64,000 nucleotides of DNA from Streptomyces sp. Act143. GTDB taxonomy: Bacteria; Actinomycetota; Actinomycetes; Streptomycetales; Streptomycetaceae. Numbering within the stretch: the first letter of the stretch is position 1; every line of letters begins with the position of its first letter. The notes beneath the pieces are model-generated. The model did not search any database. It was not told the origin of the DNA and saw only the letters and a list, made by a program, of their open reading frames with translations. Positions 1 to 8,545 of the stretch are shown piece after piece. The DNA lies in NCBI RefSeq assembly GCF_003143935.1, contig NZ_QFRX01000001.1:8739388-8803387 (forward strand), written 5' to 3'. A program made the translations under genes and the position numbers.

Positions 1-574
1 CGTTCACCGTGGCCCGCACCGCCGCGTACTGCGCGGTCAGCGTCGGCGAGCCGCACAGCTCGGCCAGCGTCAGGTGCAGCAGAGTGTCCAGGCGCCGGTA
101 GTCCGTCAGCGGCGCGTCCTGCGTGCGGGCCAGGGCCTCGCGCAGCCGGTCCGCCTGCTCGTCCGTCAGTCCGTGCGCCGCGCACAGGCCCGCCGCCCCG
201 ACCTCCAGCACCTCCCGGAACCGGAGCACGTCCTCGATGTCGACCTCGGCGATCCGCCGCCGCAGCTCACCCTCGCCGAGGTCGCCCGCGTCCGCGCGCG
301 GCAGCACGAAGGTGCCGCCGTACCGCCCGCGCCGCGACTCGACCAGCCCCTGGTCCTGGAGGACCTTCAGCACCTCGCGCAGCGTCACCCGGCTGATCCC
401 GAGCCGCTCCGCCAGCTCCCGCTCGGCCGGCAGCCGCTCGCCCCCCGGCACCAGCCCCAGCCGTACGACCTGCAGGATCTGCTCCAGCGCCTCCTCGAAC
501 CCGTTGCCCGCCCGCACCGGCCGCAGCACCGGCGTCAGACGGTCCTCCGGACCGGCCTGCGGATCCAGCGACAT
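1..574 (-). CDS. GntR-family regulator with FCD domain (C-terminus outside window)
   Basis: Reading leftward from an ATG at 572-574, an open frame runs off the window edge (about 191 residues visible). Residues about 20-85 form a winged helix typical of GntR proteins, including PAERELAERLGISRVTLREV. From about residue 95 the helical FCD ligand-binding domain begins (DVEDVLRFREVLE-type start, then a His in LDTLLHLTLAEL). It is divergent from the glutamine-synthetase-like operon, so local repression relieved by an amine-derived effector is the natural inference. The effector is unknown. The missing C-terminus prevents checking all metal-binding residues of the FCD domain. Confidence 0.88.
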   Translation of the reverse strand, partial: MSLDPQAGPEDRLTPVLRPVRAGNGFEEALEQILQVVRLGLVPGGERLPAERELAERLGISRVTLREVLKVLQDQGLVESRRGRYGGTFVLPRADAGDLGEGELRRRIAEVDIEDVLRFREVLEVGAAGLCAAHGLTDEQADRLREALARTQDAPLTDYRRLDTLLHLTLAELCGSPTLTAQYAAVRATVN

Positions 575-668
575 CCCGCCGCACCCCCTTCCCAAGCAAT
601 GGTTCTCCGCAATACCTTATGGCTTCCGGCCGGGCCGAAAAAAGCGCAGAAGCCGAAGGAGCTCTCCC
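575..668. promoter_or_regulatory. Divergent regulatory region between GntR gene and GS-like operon
   Basis: This 94-bp gap is clearly AT-richer than its flanks and should hold promoters for both genes. It contains the direct repeat GCAAT (598-602 and 609-613), a -10-like TACCTT (614-619) and an imperfect dyad GGT...ACC that could be a GntR/FadR-type operator. A strong ribosome binding site, GAAGGAG at 655-661, sits 7 nt before the GTG at 669 and fixes that start. The operator assignment is inference. Confidence 0.4.
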
Positions 669-2027
669 GTGGCAGACCGCACACCCCCGCTGAGCGTCGA
701 GGAGCTGCACGCCCTCGTCGCGAGCGGTGAGATCGACACCGTCGTCCTGGCCTTCCCCGACATGCAGGGACGGCTCCAGGGCAAGCGGTTCGCCGCCCGC
801 TTCTTCCTCGACGAGGTACTCCACCACGGCACCGAGGGCTGCAACTACCTCCTGGCCGTCGACACCGAGATGAACACCGTCGACGGCTATGAGATGTCCT
901 CCTGGGACCGCGGCTACGGCGACTTCGCCATGCACCCGGACCTCTCCACCCTCCGCCGCGTGCCCTGGAACGCCGGAACCGCGATGCTCATCGCAGACCT
1001 CGCCTGGGAGGACGGCTCCCCGGTCGTCGCCGCGCCCCGCCAGATCCTGCGCCGCCAGCTCGACCGCCTCGCCGAGCACGGCTACACCGCCCAGGTCGGC
1101 ACCGAGCTGGAGTTCATCGTCTTCAAGGACACCTACGAACAGGCCTGGGACGCCAACTACCGGGGCCTCACCCCGGCGAACCAGTACAACATCGACTACT
1201 CGGTGCTCGGGACCGGCCGTATCGAGCCGCTGCTCCGCCGCATCCGCAACGAGATGGCGGGTGCCGGCCTGACCGTCGAGTCCGCCAAGGGCGAGTGCAA
1301 CCCCGGACAGCACGAGATCGCCTTCCGCTACGACGACGCCCTGCGCACCTGCGACCAGCACGCCGTCTACAAGACCGGCGCCAAGGAGATCGCCGCCCAG
1401 GAAGGCGTCTCGATCACCTTCATGGCCAAGTACAACGAGCGCGAGGGCAACTCCTGCCACATCCACCTCTCCCTCGCGGACGCGGCGGGCAACAACGCGA
1501 TGGCCGACGACGGCGGCATGTCCGACGTCATGCGGTACTTCCTCGCCGGACAACTGGCGGCCCTCCGCGACTTCTCGCTCCTCTACGCGCCCAACATCAA
1601 CTCGTACAAGCGCTTCCAGCCCGGCTCCTTCGCCCCGACCGCCGTCGCCTGGGGCCACGACAACCGCACCTGCGCCCTGCGGGTCGTCGGCCACGGCCGC
1701 TCGCTGCGCTTCGAGAACCGGCTGCCGGGAGGCGACGTGAACCCCCACCTGGCGGTCGCGGGCCTGGTGGCGGCCGGGCTGTACGGCATCGAGCAGAAGC
1801 TGGAGCTGCCGCAGGCATGCCCCGGCAACGCCTACACCGGCGAGTACGCGCACGTCCCCACCACCCTCCGCGAGGCCGCCGAACTCTGGGAGAACAGCCC
1901 CATCGCCAAGGCCGCCTTCGGCGACGAGGTCGTCGCCCACTACCGCAACATGGCACGCGTCGAACTGGACGCCTTCGACGCGGCCGTCACCGACTGGGAG
2001 CTGCGCCGCTCCTTCGAACGTCTGTGA
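669..2027 (+). CDS. glnA4: Glutamine-synthetase-like gamma-glutamylamide ligase (GlnA4 type)
   Basis: The 452-residue protein is a class I glutamine synthetase homologue that probably ligates glutamate to an amine other than ammonia. Signature blocks are present but diverged: ELEFIVF (about 146), GECNPGQHE (about 208), NSCHIHLSL (about 260), SYKRFQPGSFAPT (about 311) and RFENRLPGGDVNPH (about 347). The frame is open much further upstream, but GTG 669 has GAAGGAG 7 nt before it and the upstream part is shadow of the GntR gene. It is translationally linked to an aldehyde dehydrogenase and an SDR. Position and partners match S. coelicolor GlnA4 (SCO1613), described as a gamma-glutamylethanolamide synthetase. 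The exact amine cannot be read from sequence. Confidence 0.85.
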   Translation: MADRTPPLSVEELHALVASGEIDTVVLAFPDMQGRLQGKRFAARFFLDEVLHHGTEGCNYLLAVDTEMNTVDGYEMSSWDRGYGDFAMHPDLSTLRRVPWNAGTAMLIADLAWEDGSPVVAAPRQILRRQLDRLAEHGYTAQVGTELEFIVFKDTYEQAWDANYRGLTPANQYNIDYSVLGTGRIEPLLRRIRNEMAGAGLTVESAKGECNPGQHEIAFRYDDALRTCDQHAVYKTGAKEIAAQEGVSITFMAKYNEREGNSCHIHLSLADAAGNNAMADDGGMSDVMRYFLAGQLAALRDFSLLYAPNINSYKRFQPGSFAPTAVAWGHDNRTCALRVVGHGRSLRFENRLPGGDVNPHLAVAGLVAAGLYGIEQKLELPQACPGNAYTGEYAHVPTTLREAAELWENSPIAKAAFGDEVVAHYRNMARVELDAFDAAVTDWELRRSFERL

Positions 2028-2038
2028 AAGGTCCTGCG

Positions 2039-3427
2039 TTGTCGTACGAGCATGAGCTCAAGATCCTGAACCCGGCCACCGAGGAGATCATCGCCACCGT
2101 TCCCGCCGCCACCGCCGCCGACGTGGACGCGGCGGTCGCCCGGGCCACCACGGCACAGGCGAAGTGGGCCGCACTGGCACCCGCCGACCGGGCCCGGCTG
2201 CTGCGCCGGTTCGCCGACGCGGTCGACCGACACGGGGAGGAACTGGCCCGGCTGGAGGTCCGCGAGGCCGGCCACCTGCTCGGCAACGCCCGCTGGGAGG
2301 CGGGCAACGTCCGGGACCTGCTGGAGTACGCGGCCGGGGGAGTGGAGCGCCTGAACGGCCGGCAGATCCCGGTCCCCGGCGGACTCGACGTCACGATCCT
2401 CGAACCGCTCGGCGTCGTCGGGATCATCGCCCCCTGGAACTTCCCGATGCCCATCGCGGCCTGGGGCACGGCCCCCGCCCTCGCCGCCGGCAACGCGGTC
2501 CTCCTCAAGCCCGCCGAGACCACCCCGCTGACCGCCCTGCGCCTCGCCGAACTGGCCCTTGCGGCGGGCCTGCCGGAAGGGCTGTTCCAGGTGCTGCCCG
2601 GCCACGGCCCGGTCACCGGCAACGCCCTGGTCGAACATCCCGGCGTCGCTAAGATCGTGTTCACCGGGTCCGCCCGCACCGGCCACGCGGTCATGGAGCG
2701 CTGTGCCCGCCGGATCAAGCCGGTCACCCTCGAACTCGGCGGCAAGAGCCCCAACGTCGTCTTCGCCGACGCGGACCTCGCCGCGGCGCTCGACCCCTTC
2801 TCCTTCCTCGACAACTCAGGCCAGGACTGCTGCGCCCGCACCCGCATCCTGGTCCAGGAGTCCGTCTACGACGAGGCGCGCGAACTGCTCGCCGGCGCGC
2901 TGAAGGCCGTCGTCGTGGGCGACCCGGCCGACGAGAGGACCCAGATGGGCCCGCTGATCTCCCGTCAGCAGCTCGACCGGGTCAGGGCATTGGCACCCGA
3001 GGACATCCCCGGCCTGCGCGGCAGCGCCCCCGACGGCCCCGGCTTCTGGTTCGCGCCGACCGTGCTCACCGGCGCGACCCCCGACTCCGAGGCCGCCCGC
3101 GAGGAGATCTTCGGCCCGGTCGCCGTCCTGCTGCCGTTCACCGACGAGGCGGACGCGATCCGCCTCGCCAACGACACCCCGTACGGCCTCTCGGGCTCCA
3201 TCTGGACCCGGGACGTGGGCCGCGCCCTGCGGGTGTCGAGCGCCGTGCGGGCCGGCAACCTGTCCGTCAACTCCCACTCCAGCGTCCGCTACTGGACCCC
3301 GTTCGGCGGTTACAAGCAGTCCGGACTCGGCCGTGAACTCGGCCCGGACGCCCTGACCGCCTTCACCGAGACCAAGAACGTCTTCATCAGCAACGTCTCC
3401 CCGAGCACGGAGGGCCCCGCACAGTGA
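2039..3427 (+). CDS. Aldehyde dehydrogenase (NAD(P)+-dependent)
   Basis: The 462-residue protein has the full aldehyde dehydrogenase fold. PWNFP (about 131) binds the cofactor, ELGGKSPN (about 231) carries the general-base Glu, and GQDCCARTR (about 262-270) carries the catalytic Cys. A C-terminal PFGGYKQSGLGRE is also present. TTG 2039 is preferred because GAAAGG lies 6 nt upstream. GTG 2024, which overlaps the ligase stop as GTGA, is an in-frame alternative adding five residues. In the inferred pathway it oxidises a gamma-glutamyl-aldehyde formed by the neighbouring SDR. Substrate is inferred from context only. Confidence 0.9.
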   Translation: MSYEHELKILNPATEEIIATVPAATAADVDAAVARATTAQAKWAALAPADRARLLRRFADAVDRHGEELARLEVREAGHLLGNARWEAGNVRDLLEYAAGGVERLNGRQIPVPGGLDVTILEPLGVVGIIAPWNFPMPIAAWGTAPALAAGNAVLLKPAETTPLTALRLAELALAAGLPEGLFQVLPGHGPVTGNALVEHPGVAKIVFTGSARTGHAVMERCARRIKPVTLELGGKSPNVVFADADLAAALDPFSFLDNSGQDCCARTRILVQESVYDEARELLAGALKAVVVGDPADERTQMGPLISRQQLDRVRALAPEDIPGLRGSAPDGPGFWFAPTVLTGATPDSEAAREEIFGPVAVLLPFTDEADAIRLANDTPYGLSGSIWTRDVGRALRVSSAVRAGNLSVNSHSSVRYWTPFGGYKQSGLGRELGPDALTAFTETKNVFISNVSPSTEGPAQ

Positions 3428-4206
3428 CCGAACAGATTGTGTGCCGCCGCCTGGTCGGCCGTACGGCCGTCATCACCGGCGCCGGCAGCGGCATCGGCCT
3501 CGCCACCGCACGCCGGCTCGCCTCCGAGGGCGCCCACGTCGTCTGCGCCGACGTCGACGAGGCCCGCGGCAAGGCCGCCGCGGACGAGGTCGGCGGCCTC
3601 TTCGTGAAGGTCGACGTCACCGACGCCGAGCAGGTGGAGGCGCTGTTCAGGACGGCCTACGACACCTACGGCAGCGTCGACATCGCCTTCAACAACGCGG
3701 GCATCTCCCCGCCGGACGACGACTCCATCCTGGACACCGGCCTGGAGGCATGGAAGCGCGTCCAGGAGGTCAACCTCACCTCCGTCTACCTGTGCTGCAA
3801 GGCTGCGATCCCCTACATGCGGCGGCAGGGCAAGGGTTCCATCATCAACACGGCGTCGTTCGTGGCACGCATGGGCGCGGCGACCTCGCAGATCTCGTAC
3901 ACCGCGTCCAAGGGCGGCGTCCTGGCCATGTCCCGCGAGCTGGGCGTGCAGTTCGCGAGGGAGGGCATCCGGGTCAACGCCCTCTGCCCGGGCCCGGTCA
4001 ACACCCCCCTCCTCCAGGAGCTGTTCGCCAAGGACCCCGAGCGGGCCGCCCGGCGCCTCGTCCACATCCCCGTGGGCCGGTTCGCCGAGGCCGAGGAGAT
4101 CGCCGCCGCCGTCGCCTTCCTGGCCAGCGACGACTCCTCCTTCGTCAACGCCAGCGACTTCCTGGTGGACGGCGGAATCTCCGGCGCCTACGTCACGCCG
4201 CTGTAG
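3424..4206 (+). CDS. SDR-family oxidoreductase
   Basis: This classical short-chain dehydrogenase has 260 residues. Evidence is the Rossmann glycine motif TGAGSGIG near residue 18, NNAG near 90, and the catalytic YTASK (Tyr about 159, Lys about 163). The GTG start overlaps the aldehyde dehydrogenase stop by 4 nt (GTGA), so the two are translationally coupled. With an amine ligase and an aldehyde dehydrogenase in the same operon it plausibly oxidises the hydroxyl of gamma-glutamylethanolamide to the aldehyde, or handles a related intermediate. The C-terminal VDGGISGAYVTPL is typical of the family. Confidence 0.9.
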   Translation: MTEQIVCRRLVGRTAVITGAGSGIGLATARRLASEGAHVVCADVDEARGKAAADEVGGLFVKVDVTDAEQVEALFRTAYDTYGSVDIAFNNAGISPPDDDSILDTGLEAWKRVQEVNLTSVYLCCKAAIPYMRRQGKGSIINTASFVARMGAATSQISYTASKGGVLAMSRELGVQFAREGIRVNALCPGPVNTPLLQELFAKDPERAARRLVHIPVGRFAEAEEIAAAVAFLASDDSSFVNASDFLVDGGISGAYVTPL

Positions 4207-4220
4207 GCCGCGCCCTACAG
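4201..4220 (+). terminator. Hairpin at the 3' end of the GS-like operon
   Basis: CTGTAGG (4201-4207) and CCTACAG (4214-4220) form a 7-bp stem with a 6-nt loop that includes the SDR stop codon. There is no T-run, as is common in Streptomyces. It ends 7 nt before the next start codon, so it could instead affect translation of that gene. Confidence 0.4.
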
Positions 4221-4227
4221 TGCCGGG

Positions 4228-5148
4228 ATGAGCATGACGCCCCCGCCCGGCTGGTACCCCGACCCGCACGCCCCGCACCTGGAGCGCTGGTGGGACGGAA
4301 CCACCTGGACCGAGCACCGGCGCGAGCCCGCACTCCCGGGCCCGCCGGTGCCGGTCGCGGCCGACGGCACCTCGGGGCGGGCCAGGGCGATCGCCCTCAC
4401 CACCGCCGGGGCGGTCCTGGTCGCCGCGATCGTCACGGGCGCGTTCGTACTGCGTGAGGACGACGGCGGCGAGGGCACCGGGGCCGACGTGGCCGCGACG
4501 GAGTCGATCACCCCCACTCACGCGCCGACCAGCGAGCCACCGTCACCCGCGGACACCGCCCCCGAACCCGCCGCCGACGACCCGGCCGTGGTGGAGGACC
4601 AGCTCAACGGCATCACCGTGCCGCTGCTCGACGGCTGGGTGCGCCCGCAGTACACGGTCGACGACGACATCCTCATGACCACCGACGGCACCTACGACTG
4701 CCCCGGCGACCCCGGCGTCTGCCGACATGGCCTCGTCACCTCCCGCACGGTCACCGACAACGACGAGACGTCCCCCGAGGCCCTCGCCGAGGCGGACATC
4801 TCCGAGGCCGCCGACGCCGCCTACGACCGCGACCTGATCGGCAAGCGGCCCTTCGGCGGCATCGAGTCCCACCAGCTCGTGAAGTCCGGGCCGGTCGCGG
4901 TGGCGGGGCGGGCCGGCTATTTCGTGCGCTGGCGCGTCAAGACGGCCGAAGGGCCCGGCGGTTACGTGCAGTCCCTCGCCTTCCAGTCCAGCGTCGGCAC
5001 CGAGGCCCCGGTCATCGTGCGCTATGTCTTCGACGCGGGCGAGGACGGTCCGCCGCTCGCCGACATGGACCGGATCACCCAGGGCATCCGGTCCCTGTCG
5101 GGCACGGCGGACGGCGGCGTGGGCAGCAGCATCGGCCCCACCGGCTGA
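4228..5148 (+). CDS. DUF2510-domain membrane protein with extracytoplasmic C-terminus
   Basis: The 306-residue protein starts with a DUF2510 motif, PPGWYPDPHAPHLERWWDG (residues 5-23), a small actinobacterial domain found at the cytosolic end of membrane proteins. A single hydrophobic helix follows at about 52-74. A Thr/Pro/Glu-rich linker (about 88-125) then leads to an outward domain of about 180 residues that I do not recognise. That domain has two Cys (CPGDPGVC, about 159-166) that could form a disulphide. It is convergent with the next gene, 1 nt apart. Function is unknown. Confidence 0.85.
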   Translation: MSMTPPPGWYPDPHAPHLERWWDGTTWTEHRREPALPGPPVPVAADGTSGRARAIALTTAGAVLVAAIVTGAFVLREDDGGEGTGADVAATESITPTHAPTSEPPSPADTAPEPAADDPAVVEDQLNGITVPLLDGWVRPQYTVDDDILMTTDGTYDCPGDPGVCRHGLVTSRTVTDNDETSPEALAEADISEAADAAYDRDLIGKRPFGGIESHQLVKSGPVAVAGRAGYFVRWRVKTAEGPGGYVQSLAFQSSVGTEAPVIVRYVFDAGEDGPPLADMDRITQGIRSLSGTADGGVGSSIGPTG

Positions 5149-5149
5149 C

Positions 5150-6352
5150 CTACAGGAAGGTCTGCCCTTCGCCGCGATACGTCGGCACGGTCGCCGTCAC
5201 GGCATCCCCCGCCACGAGATGCAGCGCGTCGAACCGCTCGCACAGCTCACCGGCCTTGGCGTGCCGGAACCACACCTTGTCGCCGATGAGGAGGTCGTCG
5301 GCGGGGGAGCCCAGCAGCGGGGTCTGCACCTCGCCCGGACCCTCCTGAGGGTCGTACTTCAACCCCTCGGGGAGGTAGGGCACGGGCAGCCGGTCGGGCC
5401 CCGGGGCACCGGAGGCGGGGTAGCCGCCGCCGAGGACCGTCACGACCCCGACCCCCGGCCGCCGCACGACGGGCTGGGCGAACAGGGCCGCCGGGCGCCC
5501 GCTGAAGGACGTGTAGTTGTCGAACAGCCGCGGCACGTACAGCCCGGACCCGGCGCCGATCTCCGTGACGGCGTCCTCCGCGGCCGTGGTCTGCACACTG
5601 CCCGTGCCACCGCCGTTGACGAACTCCAGATCCGGCACGACGGCCCGCAGGGCGCGCACCACCCCAGCCCGCCGCTCGGCGAGCTCACGGCGCGCGGTGG
5701 CCTGCATCAGCCGCACGGCACGCGACCGGAACGGATGCCCGGCGACGGAGTCGCCCACCCCGGCGATATGCCCCTCGTACGCCATGATCCCGACGACCTT
5801 GAAGCCGGGCCGCCGGGCCACCGCCCGTGCCAGGTCGGCGACTTGGGCGGGGGAGTGCAGCGGGGAGCGGCGCGCCCCGACCCGCACCCGCCCGCCGAGA
5901 AGCCTGAGCGAGGTGTCCAACTCCAGGCAGACCCGGACGACTTCACGCCCGCCGTCCCGGGAGCGGTCGATGAGATCGAGCTGGGCGACGTCGTCGACCA
6001 TGACGGCGACGGCGGAGGCGAGCTTGGGATCGGAGGTCAGTTCGGCGAAACCGGCGCTGTCCGCGGACGGGTAGGCGAGCAGGACGTCGTCGAATCCGGA
6101 CCGGGCCAGCCACAGCGACTCGGCGAGGGTGAAGGACATGATCCCCGCGAAGCCGTCCTTCGCGAGTACTCGTTCCAGCAGCGCCCGGCACCGCACGGAC
6201 TTGCTGGCGACCCGGATCGGCTTCCCGCCCGCCCGGCGGACGAGATCGTCCGCGTTGGCGTCGAAGGCGTCGAGATCCACGATCGCGAGAGGGGCGTCGA
6301 GGTGGGCGGTGGCCCGGTCGTAACGGGCCCGGTCGGCGGCGCGCGCAGTCAT
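5150..6352 (-). CDS. PLP-dependent alanine-racemase-like / D-amino-acid aldolase-deaminase family enzyme
   Basis: The 400-residue protein has an N-terminal alanine-racemase-type TIM barrel with the PLP lysine in RVASKSVRC (Lys51). The C-terminal beta domain contains HAKAGELCERFD, where His and Cys resemble the metal-binding pair of D-threonine aldolase and D-serine dehydratase. VNGGGTGS (phosphate binding) is present. The ATG at 6350-6352 begins the family-like sequence. Substrate is probably a D- or beta-hydroxy amino acid, but it could be a different amino alcohol. A very long antisense frame across this region is coincidental. Confidence 0.85.
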   Translation of the reverse strand: MTARAADRARYDRATAHLDAPLAIVDLDAFDANADDLVRRAGGKPIRVASKSVRCRALLERVLAKDGFAGIMSFTLAESLWLARSGFDDVLLAYPSADSAGFAELTSDPKLASAVAVMVDDVAQLDLIDRSRDGGREVVRVCLELDTSLRLLGGRVRVGARRSPLHSPAQVADLARAVARRPGFKVVGIMAYEGHIAGVGDSVAGHPFRSRAVRLMQATARRELAERRAGVVRALRAVVPDLEFVNGGGTGSVQTTAAEDAVTEIGAGSGLYVPRLFDNYTSFSGRPAALFAQPVVRRPGVGVVTVLGGGYPASGAPGPDRLPVPYLPEGLKYDPQEGPGEVQTPLLGSPADDLLIGDKVWFRHAKAGELCERFDALHLVAGDAVTATVPTYRGEGQTFL

Positions 6353-6604
6353 GAACGAAGCCTGCCAGACAGGATTACCGCAGGGTAGGGGGACGTTCCG
6401 GGCAGATGCCCCGGGCTCGTGGACTGGTTCCCGCTCGCCCGGGGACAAGCCGTAGAGTGACGCGCACGTACGAAGGGTGTGCCGGGATGCCGGGCCATCC
6501 GCGCGGGTATGCGTGCCCGGGGACGGAGAACGACGGAGAGCTCCGCCCGCGCCCGGGCGCCCGCGTACGACCACAGGCCCGGGCACGAGGGAAACGGGGG
6601 GCGC

Positions 6605-8545
6605 ATGAGCACGGAAGCGCGGCACGCCTCCATCCCCCCACGCCCCACCACGCCACCCCGCCCCACGGCCCCGAAGCAAGCCGAACCCTCCGAACGGCCC
6701 GCGGGTGCGCAGGGCGAGGCAGGGGCAGGCGCTGATATGACGGACGGCGGCCGACAGGTTTCGCGCGAGTCCGCCCCCGAGCGCCCGGCGGCCCCCACCA
6801 CCCCGGACACCCCGCCCCGCTTCCCACCCCTGCGCACCCCTACGGCCAACCACACCGCCACCACACCTACGCCCCCGCCGCCGGCTTCCGCCGAGGGCGC
6901 GGGGCCCACGCGCATGTCTCCGCCTGCGTCTCCGCCTTCTGCTTCCGCCGAGGGCGGAGCGTCGACACGTATGTCCCGTCCTGCTGCTTCCGCCGAGGGC
7001 GCGGGGCCTGCGCGCATGTCTCCGCCTTCCGCTTCCGCCGAGGGCGCGGCGTCCACGCGTACGTCCTCGTCTCCTGCCTCCGCCGAGGGCGCGGCGTCGA
7101 CGCGCCTGACCCCGCCGCAGGCCTCTGCCGAGGGCGCCGCGTCCACACGTACCCCCCCGCCGTGTCCCTCCGCGGGCGGCGCCGCCACCCCCCGTGGGCC
7201 ACTGCCCCCGCCTCGTGCCTCGGCACGCTTTCCGGACGCTCCACCGGTTGCCGGGGGCGGTGCGCGGGACGGCGCTGCGGGGAGCGCGGGCGGCGCGGAG
7301 GCCGACGGCGACGGACCCGGCCGGCCCGGCGGGGCCGGCGCGGCTGGCGGGGCAGGGACGGTCGTACCGCCGCGTCCGGCACACCGGCCCTCGGTGTCGC
7401 CCGAGCCTTCGGTGTCGCCCGAGCCTTCGGTGTCGCCCAAGTCCTCGGTGTCGCCCCAGCCTCCGGCGCCGCCCCGGCCTTCGGTGTCGCCCCGGCGTGG
7501 CGGTGTGCCCCCGGCGTCCGCGGCGGAGACGACGTTCCGGCTGCGCCCGGTTCCCGCGGAGCGGGGAGGCGAACCGGACGTCCGGCGCGGCCCGGCCGCG
7601 GCCACGTCGGCCGGTTCCGGCGCCGCGGCCCCCATCCACCCCGACCCCGCCCTCTCCTGGAGCGCTCCCCTGACATCCGGCCCTACACCTGGAGAAACCC
7701 TCGGATCCGGGCGACCCGTCGTGTCGTTCGGGGAGCCCGAGGGGTACGACGAGAACGCCCGGCCCCGGCCACTGGGCATGCGGGCCGGAGCGCGCACCGC
7801 CGCCGTGGCCGTCTGCCTCGTGCTCGGCCTCGGGCTCATCGGCGGTGCGGTGACCGGGAGCTGGCTCGTCGGCGACTCGGCCGCGGCAGGGGAGAAGGAT
7901 TCCTTCACCGCCGCCGAGGCACTGTGGCACAGCGTCCCCGTGGACCAGCTCTTCCCGCCCACCGTGCAGGGCCGCGGCGCCGGACCCGGCGGCGCCGACC
8001 GCACCTGGACGCGGATCGCCGTCGCCCCGGACAGCGGCTGCGAGGACGCCTTCGACCCACTGCTGAAGAAGGCGCTCGCCCCCGTCGGGTGCCGACGCCT
8101 CCTGCGCGCCACCTACACCGACGCCACCCAGAGCCATGTCACCACCGTCGGCCTCCTGTTCACCAAGGCCGACGCGACCGGCATGGCCGCCCTCGACACC
8201 CGCTTCACCAAGGAACGTCTCGGCGACCGCGCCGACCTGATGCCCCGGACGTACCCCGCGAAGGGCACGGCCGCCGCGGACTTCGGCAGCGGGCAGCGCG
8301 CCTCCTGGGCGATCTCCGTCCTCACCGACGCCCCCGTCGTCGTGTACGCCGTCTCCGGCTGGGCCGACGGCCGCGCCGTCGACGAGCCGCAGTCCGCCAC
8401 GGCCGCCATGCAGTCCGGCGCGACCACCCCCGTCGCCCAGGCCGGCCTCGGCCACGAGGCACAGGGCCTCGCCGACCGCGTCGAACGCGGCCTGCGCAAA
8501 GCCGTCGGCTCCCCGGCCACGGAGGGGACGGGAAAGACCTCATGA
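6605..8545 (+). CDS. Pro/Ala/Ser-rich membrane-anchored protein upstream of mycosin
   Basis: This 646-residue protein was not recognised as a named family. About 390 N-terminal residues are low-complexity and lie before the only membrane helix (about 397-423, AVAVCLVLGLGLIGGAVTG), so by topology they are cytosolic. They include about seven imperfect SAEGAASTR-type repeats (residues 94-195) and a run of SVSPEP repeats (about 261-297). The 220-residue C-terminus, with a pair of Cys (CEDAFD, CRRL), is outside. ATG 6605 follows a G-rich ribosome site; an upstream in-frame ATG at 6479 is less likely. Its stop overlaps the start of the subtilase as ATGA, so the two are co-translated and probably work together at the membrane. 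Confidence 0.8.
   Translation: MSTEARHASIPPRPTTPPRPTAPKQAEPSERPAGAQGEAGAGADMTDGGRQVSRESAPERPAAPTTPDTPPRFPPLRTPTANHTATTPTPPPPASAEGAGPTRMSPPASPPSASAEGGASTRMSRPAASAEGAGPARMSPPSASAEGAASTRTSSSPASAEGAASTRLTPPQASAEGAASTRTPPPCPSAGGAATPRGPLPPPRASARFPDAPPVAGGGARDGAAGSAGGAEADGDGPGRPGGAGAAGGAGTVVPPRPAHRPSVSPEPSVSPEPSVSPKSSVSPQPPAPPRPSVSPRRGGVPPASAAETTFRLRPVPAERGGEPDVRRGPAAATSAGSGAAAPIHPDPALSWSAPLTSGPTPGETLGSGRPVVSFGEPEGYDENARPRPLGMRAGARTAAVAVCLVLGLGLIGGAVTGSWLVGDSAAAGEKDSFTAAEALWHSVPVDQLFPPTVQGRGAGPGGADRTWTRIAVAPDSGCEDAFDPLLKKALAPVGCRRLLRATYTDATQSHVTTVGLLFTKADATGMAALDTRFTKERLGDRADLMPRTYPAKGTAAADFGSGQRASWAISVLTDAPVVVYAVSGWADGRAVDEPQSATAAMQSGATTPVAQAGLGHEAQGLADRVERGLRKAVGSPATEGTGKTS
6883..7190 (+). repeat. 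In-gene tandem repeats encoding SAEGAASTR units
   Basis: About seven imperfect units of 39-48 bp share the core TCCGCCGAGGGCGC. They encode a 13-16 residue unit with consensus S-A-E-G-A-A-S-T-R followed by Pro-rich spacer. Such arrays vary in copy number by slippage. Confidence 0.8.
7387..7495 (+). repeat. In-gene 18-bp tandem repeats encoding SVSPEP units
   Basis: Consecutive 18-bp units TCGGTGTCGCCCGAGCCT, five to six copies with decay toward the 3' end, encode a Ser-Val-Ser-Pro-Glu/Gln/Arg-Pro repeat in the Pro-rich segment. Confidence 0.8.

Noticed and set aside
123..668. N-terminal extension of the GS-like ligase
   Set aside because: It is the antisense of the GntR gene; GTG 669 has a strong ribosome site and the family start.
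6883..7495. CRISPR-like repeat array
   Set aside because: The repeats are contiguous, in-frame and coding (SAEGAASTR and SVSPEP units), with no unique spacers.
5150..8455. 1101-residue minus-strand frame across the racemase-like gene and the Pro-rich gene
   Set aside because: Only the part up to 6352 encodes a recognisable protein; the upstream part is low-complexity shadow of the plus-strand Pro-rich gene, a usual result of high GC in the third codon position.
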